From positions 1-41,025 of the forward strand of contig CANHCR010000021.1 of the NCBI GenBank assembly GCA_947459205.1: a stretch of DNA of 41,025 nucleotides, in the 5' to 3' direction. Below are positions 7,757 to 19,174 of this stretch, piece after piece. This DNA is from Caryophanales bacterium (GTDB lineage Bacteria > Bacillota > Bacilli > Paenibacillales > CANHCR01). A program made the translations under genes and the position numbers. The notes under the pieces are model-generated. The model was not told the origin of the DNA and ran no database searches. It saw nothing but the letters and a program-made list of their open reading frames with translations. Each line of letters starts with the position of its first letter. Position 1 is the first letter of the stretch.

Positions 7757-9586
7757 ATGTGTGGAATTGTCGGTTATATAGGAGATCGTAATACGCAATC
7801 CGTGTTGATCGAAGGTTTAAAAAAGCTGGAGTATCGCGGGTACGATTCGGCTGGCGTAGCGATTTATACAGAAGAAGGGTTAGAAGTGAAGAAAGCGAAG
7901 GGCAGGCTTTCGATTCTTGAGGGAGAATTGTCGAATCGTCCGTTGGTCGGATCAATCGGAATCGGCCATACGCGCTGGGCGACACATGGTGAACCTTCTG
8001 ATGTTAACTCGCATCCGCACATTGACAATAGCTCTAAGTTTTCTGTTGTACATAATGGCATTATCGAAAATTACATTGAATTGAAGGAGCAATTGTCGGC
8101 GAAAGGGCATCGCTTCGTCTCGGAAACGGACACGGAAGTGATTGCACACTTAATTGCCGATGTTTATGATGGCGATATTGTGAAAGCCGTGCAAACAGCG
8201 GTGAAAAGTATGCGCGGTGCGTTTGCTTTAGGTGTTCTGACAGAGTATGAGCCGGACCGTTTGGTTGCGGTTCGACAGGCAAGTCCGCTCATCATCGGGA
8301 TTGGTGAGAATGAAAACTTTATCGGTTCGGATATTCCGGCGATTTTGGAGTACACGCGTAACGTATATATTTTAAATGATGGTGAAATGGCACTTTTGAC
8401 AAAAGATGCGATTCAATTGATGACGTTGGAAGGCAACTTTATCACCAAAGAAGTGTTTCGTGTTGACTGGGACATCGTGACGGCAGAGAAGGCCGGTTTT
8501 GACCATTTCATGTTGAAAGAAATTTATGAGCAACCAAAGGCTTATCGTGATACGATGGGCAGTCGTATTTCGGAAGATGCAAATGAAGTAGTGTTGCCAG
8601 AGTTAAATTTGACTGCAGAACAATTGATGAACGTCACGAACATTCATATCGTTGCATGTGGTACTGCATATCATGCGGGTTTGGTCGGTAAACATGTCAT
8701 TGAAAAGTTGACACGGATCCCGGTCGATGTTGATGTTGCTTCTGAATATCGATACAGAGCGCCAATTATTTTGCCGAGCACGTTGGTCATTGTCGTTAGT
8801 CAGTCCGGCGAGACGGCAGATACGCTTGCTGCTTTGCGTGAAGCAAAGCGCAACGGCGCACATGTGTTGGCGATTACGAATGTCGTCGGAAGTTCTGTGG
8901 CACGTGAGGCTGACGATGTGATTGTGACTTGGGCGGGTCCGGAAATTGCGGTTGCTTCGACGAAAGCCTATACTTCACAGTTGATTGCATTCTTCTTGTT
9001 CGGCGTATTTTATGCACAAACGTTAGGTAAGACGGATGCTACGGAAGTGGCAACGGTGATTGAAGATTTGCAACAGTTGTCTAGTCAAGTGGAGCAAATG
9101 TTACATCAATCGGCCCGCATCAAGACGTATGCAGAAGAAATCAGTGCGCATGATCATCTGTTTTTTATCGGTCGCGGACTTGATTATGCCGTTGCACTCG
9201 AAGGTTCCTTGAAGTTGAAGGAAATTTCCTATATTCATTCCGAAGCGTATCCTGCAGGGGAATTGAAACATGGCACGCTTGCACTGATTGAACCTGGGAT
9301 TCCGGTAATCGCGCTCGCAACACAAGAGGAGTTGCTCGAGAAGACAATCAGTAACATTAAGGAAGTAAAGGCACGTGGCGCCAAAGTGTTGGCGATTGCG
9401 ATGGAAGGGAATGCAGAAATCGGTAAAGCGGTGGATGAGGTATTCTATATCCCTCGGACACGAGCAGTCCTTAGCGCCGCGTTGTCGGTCATTCCGCTGC
9501 AGTTACTCGCATACTACGCATCTTTGGCACGAGGAAACGATGTCGACAAACCGCGAAATTTGGCGAAAAGTGTGACGGTGGAGTAA
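7757..9586 (+). CDS. glmS: Glutamine--fructose-6-phosphate aminotransferase (isomerizing)
   Basis: Makes glucosamine-6-phosphate from fructose-6-phosphate and glutamine, the entry step to amino sugars and wall precursors. The 609-residue protein begins MCGIVGYIG with the catalytic Cys2 of the Ntn glutaminase domain (about 1-220). Two SIS sugar-isomerase domains follow (SQSGETADT in the first, SEAYPAGELKHG in the second), and the C-terminus ends LAKSVTVE as in the family. GGAGGAAG upstream fixes the start. The 170-bp leader contains no recognisable glmS ribozyme core although many Firmicutes control this gene by it. Confidence 0.97.
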   Translation: MCGIVGYIGDRNTQSVLIEGLKKLEYRGYDSAGVAIYTEEGLEVKKAKGRLSILEGELSNRPLVGSIGIGHTRWATHGEPSDVNSHPHIDNSSKFSVVHNGIIENYIELKEQLSAKGHRFVSETDTEVIAHLIADVYDGDIVKAVQTAVKSMRGAFALGVLTEYEPDRLVAVRQASPLIIGIGENENFIGSDIPAILEYTRNVYILNDGEMALLTKDAIQLMTLEGNFITKEVFRVDWDIVTAEKAGFDHFMLKEIYEQPKAYRDTMGSRISEDANEVVLPELNLTAEQLMNVTNIHIVACGTAYHAGLVGKHVIEKLTRIPVDVDVASEYRYRAPIILPSTLVIVVSQSGETADTLAALREAKRNGAHVLAITNVVGSSVAREADDVIVTWAGPEIAVASTKAYTSQLIAFFLFGVFYAQTLGKTDATEVATVIEDLQQLSSQVEQMLHQSARIKTYAEEISAHDHLFFIGRGLDYAVALEGSLKLKEISYIHSEAYPAGELKHGTLALIEPGIPVIALATQEELLEKTISNIKEVKARGAKVLAIAMEGNAEIGKAVDEVFYIPRTRAVLSAALSVIPLQLLAYYASLARGNDVDKPRNLAKSVTVE

Positions 9587-9620
9587 ACCGAATCAGTCGG
9601 TTTGCTGCCAATTCGACTGA

Positions 9621-9657
9621 AAAGCGGGTCAGCGTTTGTGCTGCACCCGCTTTTTTT
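9621..9657 (+). terminator. Terminator after glmS
   Basis: AGCGGGT with an inner AGC pairs with GCT and ACCCGCT, followed by seven T (9651-9657). Strong stem. Confidence 0.88.
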
Positions 9658-9688
9658 ATGAAACGCGGCCCTCGGTCGACAAAATTCT

Positions 9689-9721
9689 GAACATTTATCG
9701 TATGAATTTTGAAAAATGTTC
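9689..9721 (+). promoter_or_regulatory. Inverted repeat overlapping gltB -35 box
   Basis: GAACATTT (9689-9696) and AAATGTTC (9714-9721) are perfect 8-bp arms separated by 17 bp. The right arm abuts the -35 hexamer, the position of a repressor or activator operator. It does not match the TnrA site (TGTNAN7TNACA). The regulator is unknown. Confidence 0.45.
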
Positions 9722-9736
9722 GTTTTTCGCTATAAT
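9709..9736 (+). promoter_or_regulatory. SigA promoter for gltBD
   Basis: TTGAAA at 9709-9714 and a perfect TATAAT at 9731-9736, 16 bp apart. The expected transcription start near 9743 gives a leader of about 90 nt before gltB. Confidence 0.7.
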
Positions 9737-9834
9737 GTTTGTGTGAAACTTGTAGAAGCGATAGATTTATCTTAAAATATATTCTATTGATATTCGACGA
9801 GAATACTGACTACACGAAAGAAAGGTTGCAAATC

Positions 9835-12800
9835 ATGAAACTGAATGGGTTACCTCCAAAACAAGGATTGTACGATCCGGCTTTTGAACGCGACGCTTGT
9901 GGAATGGGTTTTGTCGCGCATATTAAGGGACAACCTTCGCATACGATTGTTGCAGAAGCGCTCTCTTTGTTGTGCAACATGGAACACCGCGGCGGTCAAG
10001 GTTGTGAGACGAGCACCGGCGATGGTGCCGGTATTTTATTGCAAATTCCTCATGGATTTTTGCAAAGAGAGTGTGCGAAAATCAACATTACGTTGCCTGC
10101 TGTAGGTGAGTACGGCGTCGGCATGGTGTTTTTGTCTCCGGATGAGCAAGTTCGTCAACAAAACGAACAAGCTTTTGAAGAGATTGTTCGCGCAGAGGGA
10201 CAAGTGTTCCTCGGTTGGCGTACGGTGCCGACTAATAATTCTAGTTTGGGTGAGACGTCGAAATCGGTGCAACCAGTGATTCGTCAGGCGTTCATCGGTC
10301 GCGGTACGTTGAAGGCGAATGATGCTTTGGCGTTCGAACGGAAACTATATGTCATTCGTAAATTGGCAGAGAAAGCGTTGCGCTACGACAAATCGGTAGC
10401 GGGCAGCGATTATTTCTATTTCCCTAGTTTGTCCAGCAAAACGCTTGTCTATAAAGGCATGTTGACAACCGAACAAGTCGGTAAATTTTATGTGGATTTG
10501 CAAGATGAAACGCTAGAGAGTGCGCTCGCGCTTGTTCACTCCCGTTTCAGTACGAATACGTTCCCGAGTTGGGACCGAGCGCATCCCTATCGCTATGTCA
10601 TTCACAATGGTGAGATTAATACGTTGCGCGGCAACGTGAACTGGATGCATGCGCGCCAAGCCGTTTGTGAATCGGAACTGTTTGCCGATGATTTGCAAAA
10701 ACTGTTGCCTGTTATTGATAACGGTGGTTCGGATACCGCGATGTTTGATAACACGCTCGAGTTTCTTGTGCTTTCCGGTCGTTCATTGCCGGAAGCAGTG
10801 ATGATGATGGTTCCAGAACCATGGTCGAACCACGAAAGCATGAGCGCCGAGAAAAAAGCGTTTTACGAGTTCAACAGTTGCATTATGGAGCCGTGGGACG
10901 GTCCTGCAGCGATGGGCTTTACGGACGGTCATATGATCGGAGCTTGTCTTGATCGTAACGGTCTCCGTCCTTCCCGTTACTATGTGACGAAAGATGACAA
11001 GATCATCCTTGCATCTGAGGTTGGCGTGATTCACGTTGAACCGGATAATATCGTGCTGAAAGAACGTCTTCGTCCAGGTAGAATGTTGCTTGTAGATACG
11101 GCTCAAGGTCGTATTATTTCTGACGAAGAATTGAAACAACAAATCGTTACGCAAAAGCCATACCAACAATGGTTGGATGAGCACTTGGTTGACTTGGAAG
11201 AATTGGATGATGCGCCAGAACTACCTGAACCGAAACATGAAACGGTCATGCAACGTCAAGTTGCTTTCGGTTATACGTTCGAAGAGTTGCGCAAAGTGTT
11301 CGAGCCGATGGCACAAAATGGCGTGGAGCCGATTGGTTCAATGGGTAACGATTCACCGTTAGCGATTTTGTCCGATCGTCCGCAACGCCTTTACAACTAT
11401 TTCAAACAATTGTTTGCACAAGTTACGAATCCGCCAATCGATGCGATTCGTGAAGAAATCATTACCGCTACGGGCACGACAATCGGCAGCGAGGGCAATC
11501 TCTTGCATCCGACGCCAGAGTCAGCGCGTCATATTCGTTTGAAAACGCCGGTGTTGTCGAATGAGGAATTTGCAAAAATCCGCCACATTCGCAGACCAGG
11601 ATTCAAGTCGATTACGATTCCGATTGTTTTCAAGGCAGCTGATGGCAGCCAAGGATTGGAGAGCGCATTGCAGGAAATGTGCGAAGCGGCCGATCGTTTG
11701 ATTGCCAAAGGATACACGATGCTGATTTTGTCGGACCGTGATACGGACCGTGAAAATGCTGCGCTTCCTTCTTTGCTTGCGGTCGCATGTTTGCACCATC
11801 ATTTGATTCGCCAAGGCACTCGTACGAAAGTAAGTTTGTTGGTTGAGTCTGGCGAAGCGCGTGAAGTACATCATTTCGCATTGTTGCTTGGTTATGGCTG
11901 TAATGCTGTGAATCCGTATCTTGCGTTTGAATCGTTGGACGACATGATTCGTCAAGGCATTCTCGTTAACATCACGCATGAAAAAGCTATCAAAAACTAT
12001 ATCAAAGCATCGACCAAAGGTGTCATTAAAGTTCTCTCCAAAATGGGGATTTCGACGATTCAAAGTTATCGCGGCGCACAAATTTTCGAAGCGATTGGCT
12101 TGAGATCTGAATTGGTCGATAAATATTTCACTTGGACGCCATCTCGTATCGGCGGCATCGGCATTGACGAAGTTGCGAAGGAGTTGCTCGTGCATCACGA
12201 AGCGGCGTTCTCAGAGCGTGAAGGTCGTGATCCGGTATTGGATGCTGGTGGTGACTATCAATGGCGTAAAGAGGGCGAGCGTCACCTTTATAGTCCGAAA
12301 ACGATTCACAACTTGCAACAGGCTTGCCGTAACAACGACTACAACTTGTTCAACAGTTATGCGCAAGATATCAACGACCAAAGCGAGAAACATTTCACGC
12401 TTCGTGGCTTGCTTGATTTCAAAAAAGTGAATGCCTCGGTTCCGATTGAAGAAGTAGAATCGGTTGATGAGATTTGCCGTCGCTTCAAAACAGGTGCGAT
12501 GTCTTATGGTTCAATCAGTAAAGAAGCGCATGAAAGTTTGGCGATTGCGATGAACCGTGTAGGCGGTAAGTCCAATACTGGTGAAGGCGGGGAAGACCCT
12601 GCACGTTTCACGCCAGATGCAAATGGTGATTCGCGTCGAAGTGCGATTAAACAGGTTGCATCCGGACGTTTTGGTGTAACGAGTAACTATCTCGTCAATG
12701 CGGACGAAATTCAAATTAAAATGGCCCAAGGTGCGAAACCAGGTGAAGGCGGTCAGCTTCCAGGTCGTAAAGTTTATCCTTGGATTGCAGAAGTGCGCGG

Positions 12801-14445
12801 TTCAACGCCTGGTGTAGGCTTGATTTCGCCGCCTCCGCATCATGATATTTATTCCATCGAAGATTTGGCAGAGTTGATTCATGACTTGAAGAACGCGAAT
12901 CCGCGTGCACGCATCAACGTCAAACTCGTGTCTGAAGTGGGCGTTGGTACGATTGCGGCGGGCGTAGCGAAAGGTCGCGCTGACGTAGTATTAATCAGTG
13001 GTTATGAAGGCGGAACAGGTGCTTCGCCACAAACGAGTATTCGCCACGCAGGTTTGCCGTGGGAACTCGGTTTGGCAGAGACGCATCAAACGCTTGTTTT
13101 GAATAAATTGCGTGACCGTATCGTTGTCGAAACAGACGGTAAATTGATGACGGGTCGCGACGTTGTGATTGCAGCATTACTTGGTGCTGAGGAGTATGGT
13201 TTCTCCACTGCTCCGTTGGTTGTCCTTGGTTGCGTCATGATGCGCGTATGTCATTTGGATACTTGTCCGGTAGGTGTTGCTACGCAAAACCCTGATCTTC
13301 GCAAGAAGTTCATGGGCGATCCAGGGCATGTTGTCAACTTCATGCGTTTCATCGCGACGCAAGTGCGTGAATTGATGGCTGAACTCGGGTTCCGTACGAT
13401 TGACGAAATGATTGGACGCACCGATTTGTTGGAGACGAGTAAAGCGGTATCGCATTGGAAAGCAAAAGGTGTCGATTTGGCGCCGTTGCTCTATCAACCA
13501 AATGTCGATGCATCGGTCGGACGCCGCTGCACGACTTCGCAAGATCATGGTCTTGAGTTGTCGCTCGACATGAAAGAGTTGCTCAAGGCTGCACAACCGG
13601 CGCTTGAGAACGGCACGAACGTAACGGGCACGTTCCCGATTTATAACATTAATCGCGTTGTCGGTACGATTCTCGGTAGCGAAGTGACGCGTAAATATGG
13701 CGCTAAAGGTTTGCCAGAAGATACAATCAACTTCCATTTCGTCGGTTCTGCTGGACAAAGTTTCGGTGCATTCGTACCGAAAGGAATGACGCTGACGTTG
13801 GAAGGCGACGCCAATGACTATGTGGGTAAAGGTTTGTCCGGCGGTAAAATTGCTGTGTATCCTTCAGCGAAGTCGACATTCGTTGCTGAGGAGAACATCA
13901 TTATCGGTAACGTTGCGTTCTACGGCGCGACGAATGGGGAAGCGTACATCCGCGGTGTTGCGGGCGAGCGTTTCTGCGTACGGAACAGCGGCGTGCACGT
14001 CGTTGTCGAAGGAGTAGGCGATCACGGTTGTGAGTACATGACTGGCGGTAAAGTGGTTGTGCTTGGTAAAACAGGCCGTAACTTTGCAGCGGGTATGTCT
14101 GGCGGTATCGCTTATGTGCTCGATAGCGATAACGATTTGGCGGTGCGCACGAACTTTGAAATGGTTACGCTTGAGCGTTTGTCCGAGCAAGATGCGGATG
14201 AAATTGCTGGCGTGAAAGAAATGATTGAGAAACAAGTGAAATACACAAACAGCTCGAATGCACAGAACATTTTGGACAACTGGAATGCTTATGTGACGAA
14301 ATTTGTGAAAGTCATTCCGAAGGATTATCAGCGCATGCTTGATGCCATCGACCGCGTGAAGAAATCTGGTTTGAGTGATGAAGAAGCGGCACTTGTTGCA
14401 TTTGAAGAAAATATGAAAGATTTGTCCCGTGTGGGCGGAAACTAA
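9835..14445 (+). CDS. gltB: Glutamate synthase large (alpha) subunit
   Basis: Transfers the amide nitrogen of glutamine to 2-oxoglutarate, giving two glutamates. With GltD it is the NADPH-dependent GOGAT. The 1536-residue chain has a 21-residue propeptide, then Cys22 in DACGMGF, the nucleophile of the class II glutamine amidotransferase domain (to about residue 420). The central and FMN-binding synthase domains follow, with the 3Fe-4S cysteine cluster in [15 protein letters not shown], and the C-terminal beta-helix domain rich in GG motifs. Upstream in-frame codons to 9739 exist, but the ATG at 9835 has AGAAAGG 10 nt before it and matches the family N-terminus. gltD follows 14 bp after. Confidence 0.97.
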   Translation: MKLNGLPPKQGLYDPAFERDACGMGFVAHIKGQPSHTIVAEALSLLCNMEHRGGQGCETSTGDGAGILLQIPHGFLQRECAKINITLPAVGEYGVGMVFLSPDEQVRQQNEQAFEEIVRAEGQVFLGWRTVPTNNSSLGETSKSVQPVIRQAFIGRGTLKANDALAFERKLYVIRKLAEKALRYDKSVAGSDYFYFPSLSSKTLVYKGMLTTEQVGKFYVDLQDETLESALALVHSRFSTNTFPSWDRAHPYRYVIHNGEINTLRGNVNWMHARQAVCESELFADDLQKLLPVIDNGGSDTAMFDNTLEFLVLSGRSLPEAVMMMVPEPWSNHESMSAEKKAFYEFNSCIMEPWDGPAAMGFTDGHMIGACLDRNGLRPSRYYVTKDDKIILASEVGVIHVEPDNIVLKERLRPGRMLLVDTAQGRIISDEELKQQIVTQKPYQQWLDEHLVDLEELDDAPELPEPKHETVMQRQVAFGYTFEELRKVFEPMAQNGVEPIGSMGNDSPLAILSDRPQRLYNYFKQLFAQVTNPPIDAIREEIITATGTTIGSEGNLLHPTPESARHIRLKTPVLSNEEFAKIRHIRRPGFKSITIPIVFKAADGSQGLESALQEMCEAADRLIAKGYTMLILSDRDTDRENAALPSLLAVACLHHHLIRQGTRTKVSLLVESGEAREVHHFALLLGYGCNAVNPYLAFESLDDMIRQGILVNITHEKAIKNYIKASTKGVIKVLSKMGISTIQSYRGAQIFEAIGLRSELVDKYFTWTPSRIGGIGIDEVAKELLVHHEAAFSEREGRDPVLDAGGDYQWRKEGERHLYSPKTIHNLQQACRNNDYNLFNSYAQDINDQSEKHFTLRGLLDFKKVNASVPIEEVESVDEICRRFKTGAMSYGSISKEAHESLAIAMNRVGGKSNTGEGGEDPARFTPDANGDSRRSAIKQVASGRFGVTSNYLVNADEIQIKMAQGAKPGEGGQLPGRKVYPWIAEVRGSTPGVGLISPPPHHDIYSIEDLAELIHDLKNANPRARINVKLVSEVGVGTIAAGVAKGRADVVLISGYEGGTGASPQTSIRHAGLPWELGLAETHQTLVLNKLRDRIVVETDGKLMTGRDVVIAALLGAEEYGFSTAPLVVLGCVMMRVCHLDTCPVGVATQNPDLRKKFMGDPGHVVNFMRFIATQVRELMAELGFRTIDEMIGRTDLLETSKAVSHWKAKGVDLAPLLYQPNVDASVGRRCTTSQDHGLELSLDMKELLKAAQPALENGTNVTGTFPIYNINRVVGTILGSEVTRKYGAKGLPEDTINFHFVGSAGQSFGAFVPKGMTLTLEGDANDYVGKGLSGGKIAVYPSAKSTFVAEENIIIGNVAFYGATNGEAYIRGVAGERFCVRNSGVHVVVEGVGDHGCEYMTGGKVVVLGKTGRNFAAGMSGGIAYVLDSDNDLAVRTNFEMVTLERLSEQDADEIAGVKEMIEKQVKYTNSSNAQNILDNWNAYVTKFVKVIPKDYQRMLDAIDRVKKSGLSDEEAALVAFEENMKDLSRVGGN

Positions 14446-14459
14446 GAGGAGGCAGAACG

Positions 14460-15944
14460 ATGGGTAGACCAACTGGATTCATGGAATATAAGCGCGAACT
14501 TCCAGGCGATCGCTCGCCTCTTGAGCGCATTAAAGATTGGGAAGAATTCCATCATCATTTCGATGAAGAGAAATTAAGAACGCAAGGTGCACGTTGTATG
14601 GATTGCGGCATTCCGTTCTGCCATAGCGGCACATTGATTAACGGTATGGCGTCAGGTTGTCCGGTGAATAACCTGATTCCAGAATGGAACGATTTGGTGT
14701 ACCGTGGGTTGTGGCGCGAGGCGCTTGACCGTTTGATGCGTACAAACAATTTCCCTGAGTTTACTGGTCGTGTATGTCCAGCGCCGTGCGAAGGTTCTTG
14801 TACGGTAGGCTTGAACGGCGACCCAGTAACGATTAAAGAAATTGAACGTGAAATTATTGACCGCGGCTTCCGCGAGGGCTGGATTCGTCCAGAACCTCCA
14901 GAGACTCGTACGGGCAAAAAAGTCGCTGTTGTTGGTTCTGGACCAGCAGGTTTGGCAGCGGCAAGCCAATTGAACAAGGCAGGCCATACAGTAACTGTTT
15001 ATGAGCGTGCGGATCGCATTGGTGGTTTGTTAATGTACGGTATTCCGAATATGAAGTTGGATAAAAATTATGTCCAACGTCGTGTAGACTTGATGACGTC
15101 TGAAGGCGTAACATTTGTGACGAACACAGAAGTCGGCAAAGACATTTCCGCAAAACAACTGATTGCCGATAATGATGCAGTCATTTTGGCGGGCGGAGCG
15201 ACGAAACCTCGTGATTTACCAACTGAAGGTCGTAATTTGAAAGGTATTCATTTCGCGATGGAGTTTCTCCACAAAAACACGAAGAGTTTGCTTGATTCGC
15301 AACATGCAGACGGCGAGTACATCACTGCAAAAGGCAAAGATGTCATCGTTATCGGTGGCGGTGACACAGGTACAGACTGTGTCGGTACATCGCTTCGTCA
15401 TGGTTGCAACAGCGTGACTCAGTTTGAAATCATGGGTCGTCCATCTGACAACCGTTTGGCGAACAATCCGTGGCCACAATTCCCGCGCGTTTACAAGTTG
15501 GATTACGGTCAAGAAGAAGCGGCTGCTGTATACGGTAGCGACCCTCGGACGTATTCCATCATGACAAAACGATTTGTCGGTGATGAGAACGGTCATGTGA
15601 AGGAACTTCATACCGTTGAAATCGAATGGAAAAAAGATGAAAACGGACGTTTTGGTCCGGTTGAAGTGCCAGGTTCGGAAAAAGTTTGGCCTTGCCAACT
15701 TGTGATGCTTGCGATGGGCTTCCTTGGACCAGAAGAGACGGTTTTGAAAGAACTTGCCGTTGAGCAAGATGAGCGTTCGAATGCGAAAGCCGAATACGGT
15801 AAATATGCAACGAACATTGAAGGTGTGTTCGCAGCAGGTGATATGCGTCGCGGTCAAAGTTTGGTCGTTTGGGCGATTAACGAAGGTCGAGAAGCGGCAC
15901 GTGAGTGTGACCGTTACTTGATGGGAACGACACAATTACCATAA
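14460..15944 (+). CDS. gltD: Glutamate synthase small (beta) subunit
   Basis: Flavoprotein subunit that takes electrons from NADPH and passes them through FAD and iron-sulfur centres to GltB. The 494 residues begin [11 protein letters not shown]-terminal cysteine groups around [19 protein letters not shown] and [12 protein letters not shown] bind 4Fe-4S clusters. The FAD Rossmann motif [12 protein letters not shown] lies near residue 160 and the NADPH motif [11 protein letters not shown] near residue 300. GAGGAGG precedes the start, and the 14-bp gap from gltB implies a two-gene operon. Confidence 0.97.
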   Translation: MGRPTGFMEYKRELPGDRSPLERIKDWEEFHHHFDEEKLRTQGARCMDCGIPFCHSGTLINGMASGCPVNNLIPEWNDLVYRGLWREALDRLMRTNNFPEFTGRVCPAPCEGSCTVGLNGDPVTIKEIEREIIDRGFREGWIRPEPPETRTGKKVAVVGSGPAGLAAASQLNKAGHTVTVYERADRIGGLLMYGIPNMKLDKNYVQRRVDLMTSEGVTFVTNTEVGKDISAKQLIADNDAVILAGGATKPRDLPTEGRNLKGIHFAMEFLHKNTKSLLDSQHADGEYITAKGKDVIVIGGGDTGTDCVGTSLRHGCNSVTQFEIMGRPSDNRLANNPWPQFPRVYKLDYGQEEAAAVYGSDPRTYSIMTKRFVGDENGHVKELHTVEIEWKKDENGRFGPVEVPGSEKVWPCQLVMLAMGFLGPEETVLKELAVEQDERSNAKAEYGKYATNIEGVFAAGDMRRGQSLVVWAINEGREAARECDRYLMGTTQLP

Positions 15945-15956
15945 GTGGAATGATGG

Positions 15957-15992
15957 AATGCAGATCGGTTCGTGCAACTGGTCTGCATTTTT
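15957..15992 (+). terminator. Terminator after gltD
   Basis: AATGCAGA (15957-15964) pairs with TCTGCATT (15982-15989), the stem extendable by a T-G and a C-G pair, followed by a T run. Confidence 0.82.
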
Positions 15993-16014
15993 GTCTGAAT
16001 GGGGTTGAATAGAT

Positions 16015-16917
16015 GTGAAGAAATTGGCGTATGAGCAGCTGATTCAGCAATTGCAGCCGTTTTTGAAAAGTGAACTGTCTGCAGTAGAGAAGCAGCAACT
16101 TGATCGTATGTTGATGCAATGGAACGATCATCCGTCTGATACGGAAAGTTTGAAAAACTGGCTGCAAGCGATGACACGAACCCCCCATGCTAACCTACCG
16201 TTGCCGATTTTCAAAGCACCGTTGTTTCCGCTAGGTGAAAATGTGGTAGCCGTATTATTTTCTGTTCAGGACAGCTCGCGAACGGAAGGGACCCAACAAC
16301 TGGAAGTTTTGTTGCGAGCCTATTTTGCTTGTGAGTTACTCGTATTGGAACTGTCTCAGAACGAATGGTTGTTGCTGTTGCCAGCGCCAACGATGTATTC
16401 AGACGGTAAGGGAATGATTGCTGGCTTACATAGTATCCTCGAAAGTGAATGGCTTGGCGGCGTGCGAATGTCAGTTAGCGAGACGTTTTTCGCTGCTGAA
16501 CGTTTGCCTGATATGGTGAATCGCTTGCGTCAAACCTTACACGCTGGCGCACTGTTCGCACCGCAAGTATTTGTCTATTTTGCCGGTGAATATGAACTTG
16601 AATTATGGGTCATGCAACTTAGTGAGGAGCAACGAAATCGCCTGCCAGGGTTTGTCGAATGGTTGCAAATGGAAGCGGATGCTGAAATGGTGCTGACACT
16701 GCAACAGTTTTTGGCACATGGATGCAGCATGAGCGAGACGGCGAAAGCATTGCATATTCATCGCAACACGCTTGTGTATCGTTTGGACAAATTCAAACAA
16801 GATAGCGGATTTGATGTGCGCACGTTCGAACATGCGATGCATGTAAAGTTGCTATTGATTGCGCTGAAATTGCGCCAACATCGACAATTGGCACAACCAC
16901 CAAATTTGCAACGTTAA
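16015..16917 (+). CDS. PucR-type helix-turn-helix regulator
   Basis: Predicted cytosolic transcription regulator of 300 residues. The C-terminal 70 residues contain the PucR/CdaR-type helix-turn-helix (SMSETAKALHIHRNTLVYRL), and the preceding part resembles the GGDEF-like central domain of such regulators. The N-terminal region is unassigned. Translation starts at a GTG (16015) with GGGG ten nt upstream; no in-frame ATG fits better. The effector is unknown. It stands between gltBD and the MsmX/UgpC-type ATPase upstream of hprK, suggesting a role in carbon source control (inference). Confidence 0.8.
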   Translation: MKKLAYEQLIQQLQPFLKSELSAVEKQQLDRMLMQWNDHPSDTESLKNWLQAMTRTPHANLPLPIFKAPLFPLGENVVAVLFSVQDSSRTEGTQQLEVLLRAYFACELLVLELSQNEWLLLLPAPTMYSDGKGMIAGLHSILESEWLGGVRMSVSETFFAAERLPDMVNRLRQTLHAGALFAPQVFVYFAGEYELELWVMQLSEEQRNRLPGFVEWLQMEADAEMVLTLQQFLAHGCSMSETAKALHIHRNTLVYRLDKFKQDSGFDVRTFEHAMHVKLLLIALKLRQHRQLAQPPNLQR

Positions 16918-16953
16918 TTTTGTCAATTTTGCTTATTTTCAACGGCGTGATTT

Positions 16954-16962
16954 TGCTATAAA
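16954..16962 (+). promoter_or_regulatory. Extended -10 promoter for the ABC ATPase gene
   Basis: TGCTATAAA fits the TGnTATAAT extended -10 form. No convincing -35 is present at the right distance. The ribosome binding site GGAGG lies about 30 bp downstream. Confidence 0.5.
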
Positions 16963-17001
16963 ATAAAAGAAGTTTGATCACTAACTTTTGGAGGCTGGAA
17001 C

Positions 17002-18138
17002 ATGTCTGGTTTGCGTTTGAATCATATTTACAAAAAATACGGCGAGAACAACATTGCCGTTAAGGATTTTCACTTGGATATTGAGGAGAAGGAATTTCTC
17101 GTGTTGGTCGGTCCGTCTGGTTGCGGTAAGTCAACAACGTTGCGGATGATCGCTGGTTTGGAGGACATTTCTGAAGGTGAGTTGTGGATTGGCGACCGTT
17201 TGGTGAACGACATTCCGCCAAAGGATCGCGACATTGCGATGGTATTCCAGTCTTATGCTTTGTACCCGCATATGAACGTATATGAGAATATGGCGTTCGG
17301 ATTGAAATTGCGTAAGTTTCCAAAAGCAGAAATCGATGAGCGCGTGAAAGAAGCGGCGCGTATTCTTGATATCGAGCATTTGTTGGATCGTAAGCCGAAG
17401 GCATTGTCCGGTGGTCAGCGCCAACGTGTGGCGCTCGGTCGTGCGATTGTCCGTAACGCGAAAGTCTTTTTGATGGATGAGCCGCTTTCCAACTTGGATG
17501 CAAAACTTCGCGTGCAAATGCGCGCAGAAATCAGCAAATTGCACAAAAAATTAGAGACGACAGTCATTTACGTCACGCATGACCAGACGGAAGCGATGAC
17601 GATGGGCGATCGCATTGTTGTCATGAAACTCGGTGAAGTGCAACAGGCGGATACACCGGATGCGCTTTACAACAATCCAATCAACATGTTCGTTGCAGGC
17701 TTTATCGGTTCGCCAGCGATGAACTTTATCGAAGGTAGCTTGTCTGAAAAAGCGGGCGAAGTCGTATTCAGTGCCCAAAACATGGAGTTAGTGATCCCTG
17801 CTGAACGCGCACAAGTTTTGAAAAGCAAAGGCTACATCGGCAAACAAGTATCGCTCGGTATTCGTCCAGAAGATATCCATGACGAGCCAGCATTCATCGA
17901 AGCATCGCCGAAAAGTTTGGTCAAAGTTGTCGTCGAAGTTGCTGAGAACCTTGGCTCCGAAATGTACCTCTACCTTGAAGGCATCGGTGACCAAACCATC
18001 ATAGCCCGTGTCAGCGGCCGCTCTGGCATCAAAGAAAACGAGACCATCCAACTTGCGCTCGATATGAACAAAATTCATATGTTTGACAAAGAGACGGAGA
18101 GTTCCATTTTCTTCAACGAAAACTACGTATCGAAATAA
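17002..18138 (+). CDS. ugpC: Carbohydrate ABC transporter ATP-binding protein (UgpC/MsmX type)
   Basis: ATPase that energises sugar importers. The MsmX type is shared by several carbohydrate transporters whose membrane and binding proteins are coded elsewhere. The 378 residues contain Walker A GPSGCGKST near 37-45, a Q-loop in MVFQSYALYPHM, the signature LSGGQRQR, Walker B VFLMDEPLSNLD and the switch histidine in YVTHDQTEA. A MalK-like C-terminal OB/TOBE region starts near residue 240. No permease genes are adjacent, which fits a stand-alone MsmX-like role. TTTTGGAGG precedes the ATG, and a strong terminator separates the gene from hprK. Confidence 0.93.
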   Translation: MSGLRLNHIYKKYGENNIAVKDFHLDIEEKEFLVLVGPSGCGKSTTLRMIAGLEDISEGELWIGDRLVNDIPPKDRDIAMVFQSYALYPHMNVYENMAFGLKLRKFPKAEIDERVKEAARILDIEHLLDRKPKALSGGQRQRVALGRAIVRNAKVFLMDEPLSNLDAKLRVQMRAEISKLHKKLETTVIYVTHDQTEAMTMGDRIVVMKLGEVQQADTPDALYNNPINMFVAGFIGSPAMNFIEGSLSEKAGEVVFSAQNMELVIPAERAQVLKSKGYIGKQVSLGIRPEDIHDEPAFIEASPKSLVKVVVEVAENLGSEMYLYLEGIGDQTIIARVSGRSGIKENETIQLALDMNKIHMFDKETESSIFFNENYVSK

Positions 18139-18159
18139 GTTTGATTGATTTACCTTGAA

Positions 18160-18193
18160 AACCTTTTGTCTTCTTCGGACAGAAGGTTTTTTT
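18160..18193 (+). terminator. Terminator between ugpC and hprK
   Basis: An 11-bp stem, AACCTTTTGTC with GACAGAAGGTT, a 7-nt loop, then seven T. Confidence 0.9.
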
Positions 18194-18217
18194 CAAAGCA
18201 ACTGGAGGAACGCGCAT

Positions 18218-19162
18218 ATGCCGAAAACGATAAGCGTCAAAGATTTGACGGAGCATTTTCAGTTGGAAATTGTCACTGGACACGCCGGGTTAAAACGCGA
18301 GATTACGGTCGTCGATTTGTATCGGCCAGGTTTGGAGATGGCCGGTTATTTCACCTACCATCCTTACGAACGCGTGCAATTACTGGGCAAGACAGAGATT
18401 AGTTTTTACGAGAAATTGGATGAAAAAGCGCGCATTGATCGTGCGCAGAAGTTGTGTCTGGCGGAGACGCCGTGTGTCATCGTCACACGCGGGTTGGATG
18501 TGCCCGACCAATTGATGCAAGTCGCTACCGAGCGAGATTTTCCCATTTTGCGCAGTCAGTCGGGGACGACGGCGCTGTTCAGTAAAATTACCGACTACTT
18601 GGAGCGCAGGCTCGCACCGACGACTACGATTCATGGCGTATTGGTCGATGTGTATAGTGTCGGTATGCTGATTATCGGCAGCAGCGGCATCGGTAAGAGT
18701 GAGACAGCGCTCGAGCTAGTGAAGCGCGGGCATCGCTTGATTGCTGATGACGCCGTCGAAATTACGCAGACGCCTGATTTGACACTGATCGGTCAGCCGC
18801 CCAAACTGATTAAACACTTGCTCGAAATCCGCGGCGTAGGCATCATTAACGTGATGACTTTGTTTGGCGTTGGTGCCGTGAAAAATTACGCGAAAATTTC
18901 ACTTTGCGTGAAGTTGGAGACTTGGCAACAAGAGAAAGTGTACGATCGCCTTGGCCTTGAGGAAGAGCGCATGCAAATTCTCGACACATCGATTCCGTTC
19001 GTCACGGTACCAGTCAAGCCTGGGCGCAACTTGGCCGTCATCATTGAGGTGGCGGCGATGAATTATCGTTTGAAAAAAATGGGCTACAATGCGGCACTGC
19101 AGTTCACCACGCAATTGTCGCAAACGATTATGGAAGATATGGAAGATCACGACGAAACGTAA
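18218..19162 (+). CDS. hprK: HPr kinase/phosphorylase
   Basis: Phosphorylates HPr (and Crh if present) on Ser46 when glycolytic intermediates are high, and removes the phosphate with inorganic phosphate, releasing pyrophosphate. It is the sensor of CcpA-dependent carbon catabolite repression. The 314-residue protein has the N-terminal HprK domain and a kinase domain with Walker A GSSGIGKS near 153-160. The family signature [16 protein letters not shown] follows. In-frame codons continue upstream to 18155 inside the terminator, but GGAGG at 18204-18208 places the start at 18218. lgt and ppaX follow in the same operon. Confidence 0.96.
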   Translation: MPKTISVKDLTEHFQLEIVTGHAGLKREITVVDLYRPGLEMAGYFTYHPYERVQLLGKTEISFYEKLDEKARIDRAQKLCLAETPCVIVTRGLDVPDQLMQVATERDFPILRSQSGTTALFSKITDYLERRLAPTTTIHGVLVDVYSVGMLIIGSSGIGKSETALELVKRGHRLIADDAVEITQTPDLTLIGQPPKLIKHLLEIRGVGIINVMTLFGVGAVKNYAKISLCVKLETWQQEKVYDRLGLEEERMQILDTSIPFVTVPVKPGRNLAVIIEVAAMNYRLKKMGYNAALQFTTQLSQTIMEDMEDHDET

Positions 19163-19174
19163 AGGAGCCTGCTT

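Noticed and set aside
9585-9603. AAACCGA/TCGGTTT hairpin right after glmS as terminator
   Set aside because: No T run; the stronger hairpin at 9621-9657 has one.
9739-9834. Longer gltB N-terminus
   Set aside because: Would begin at the promoter transcription start region; the ATG at 9835 has the ribosome binding site and gives the correct short propeptide before Cys22.
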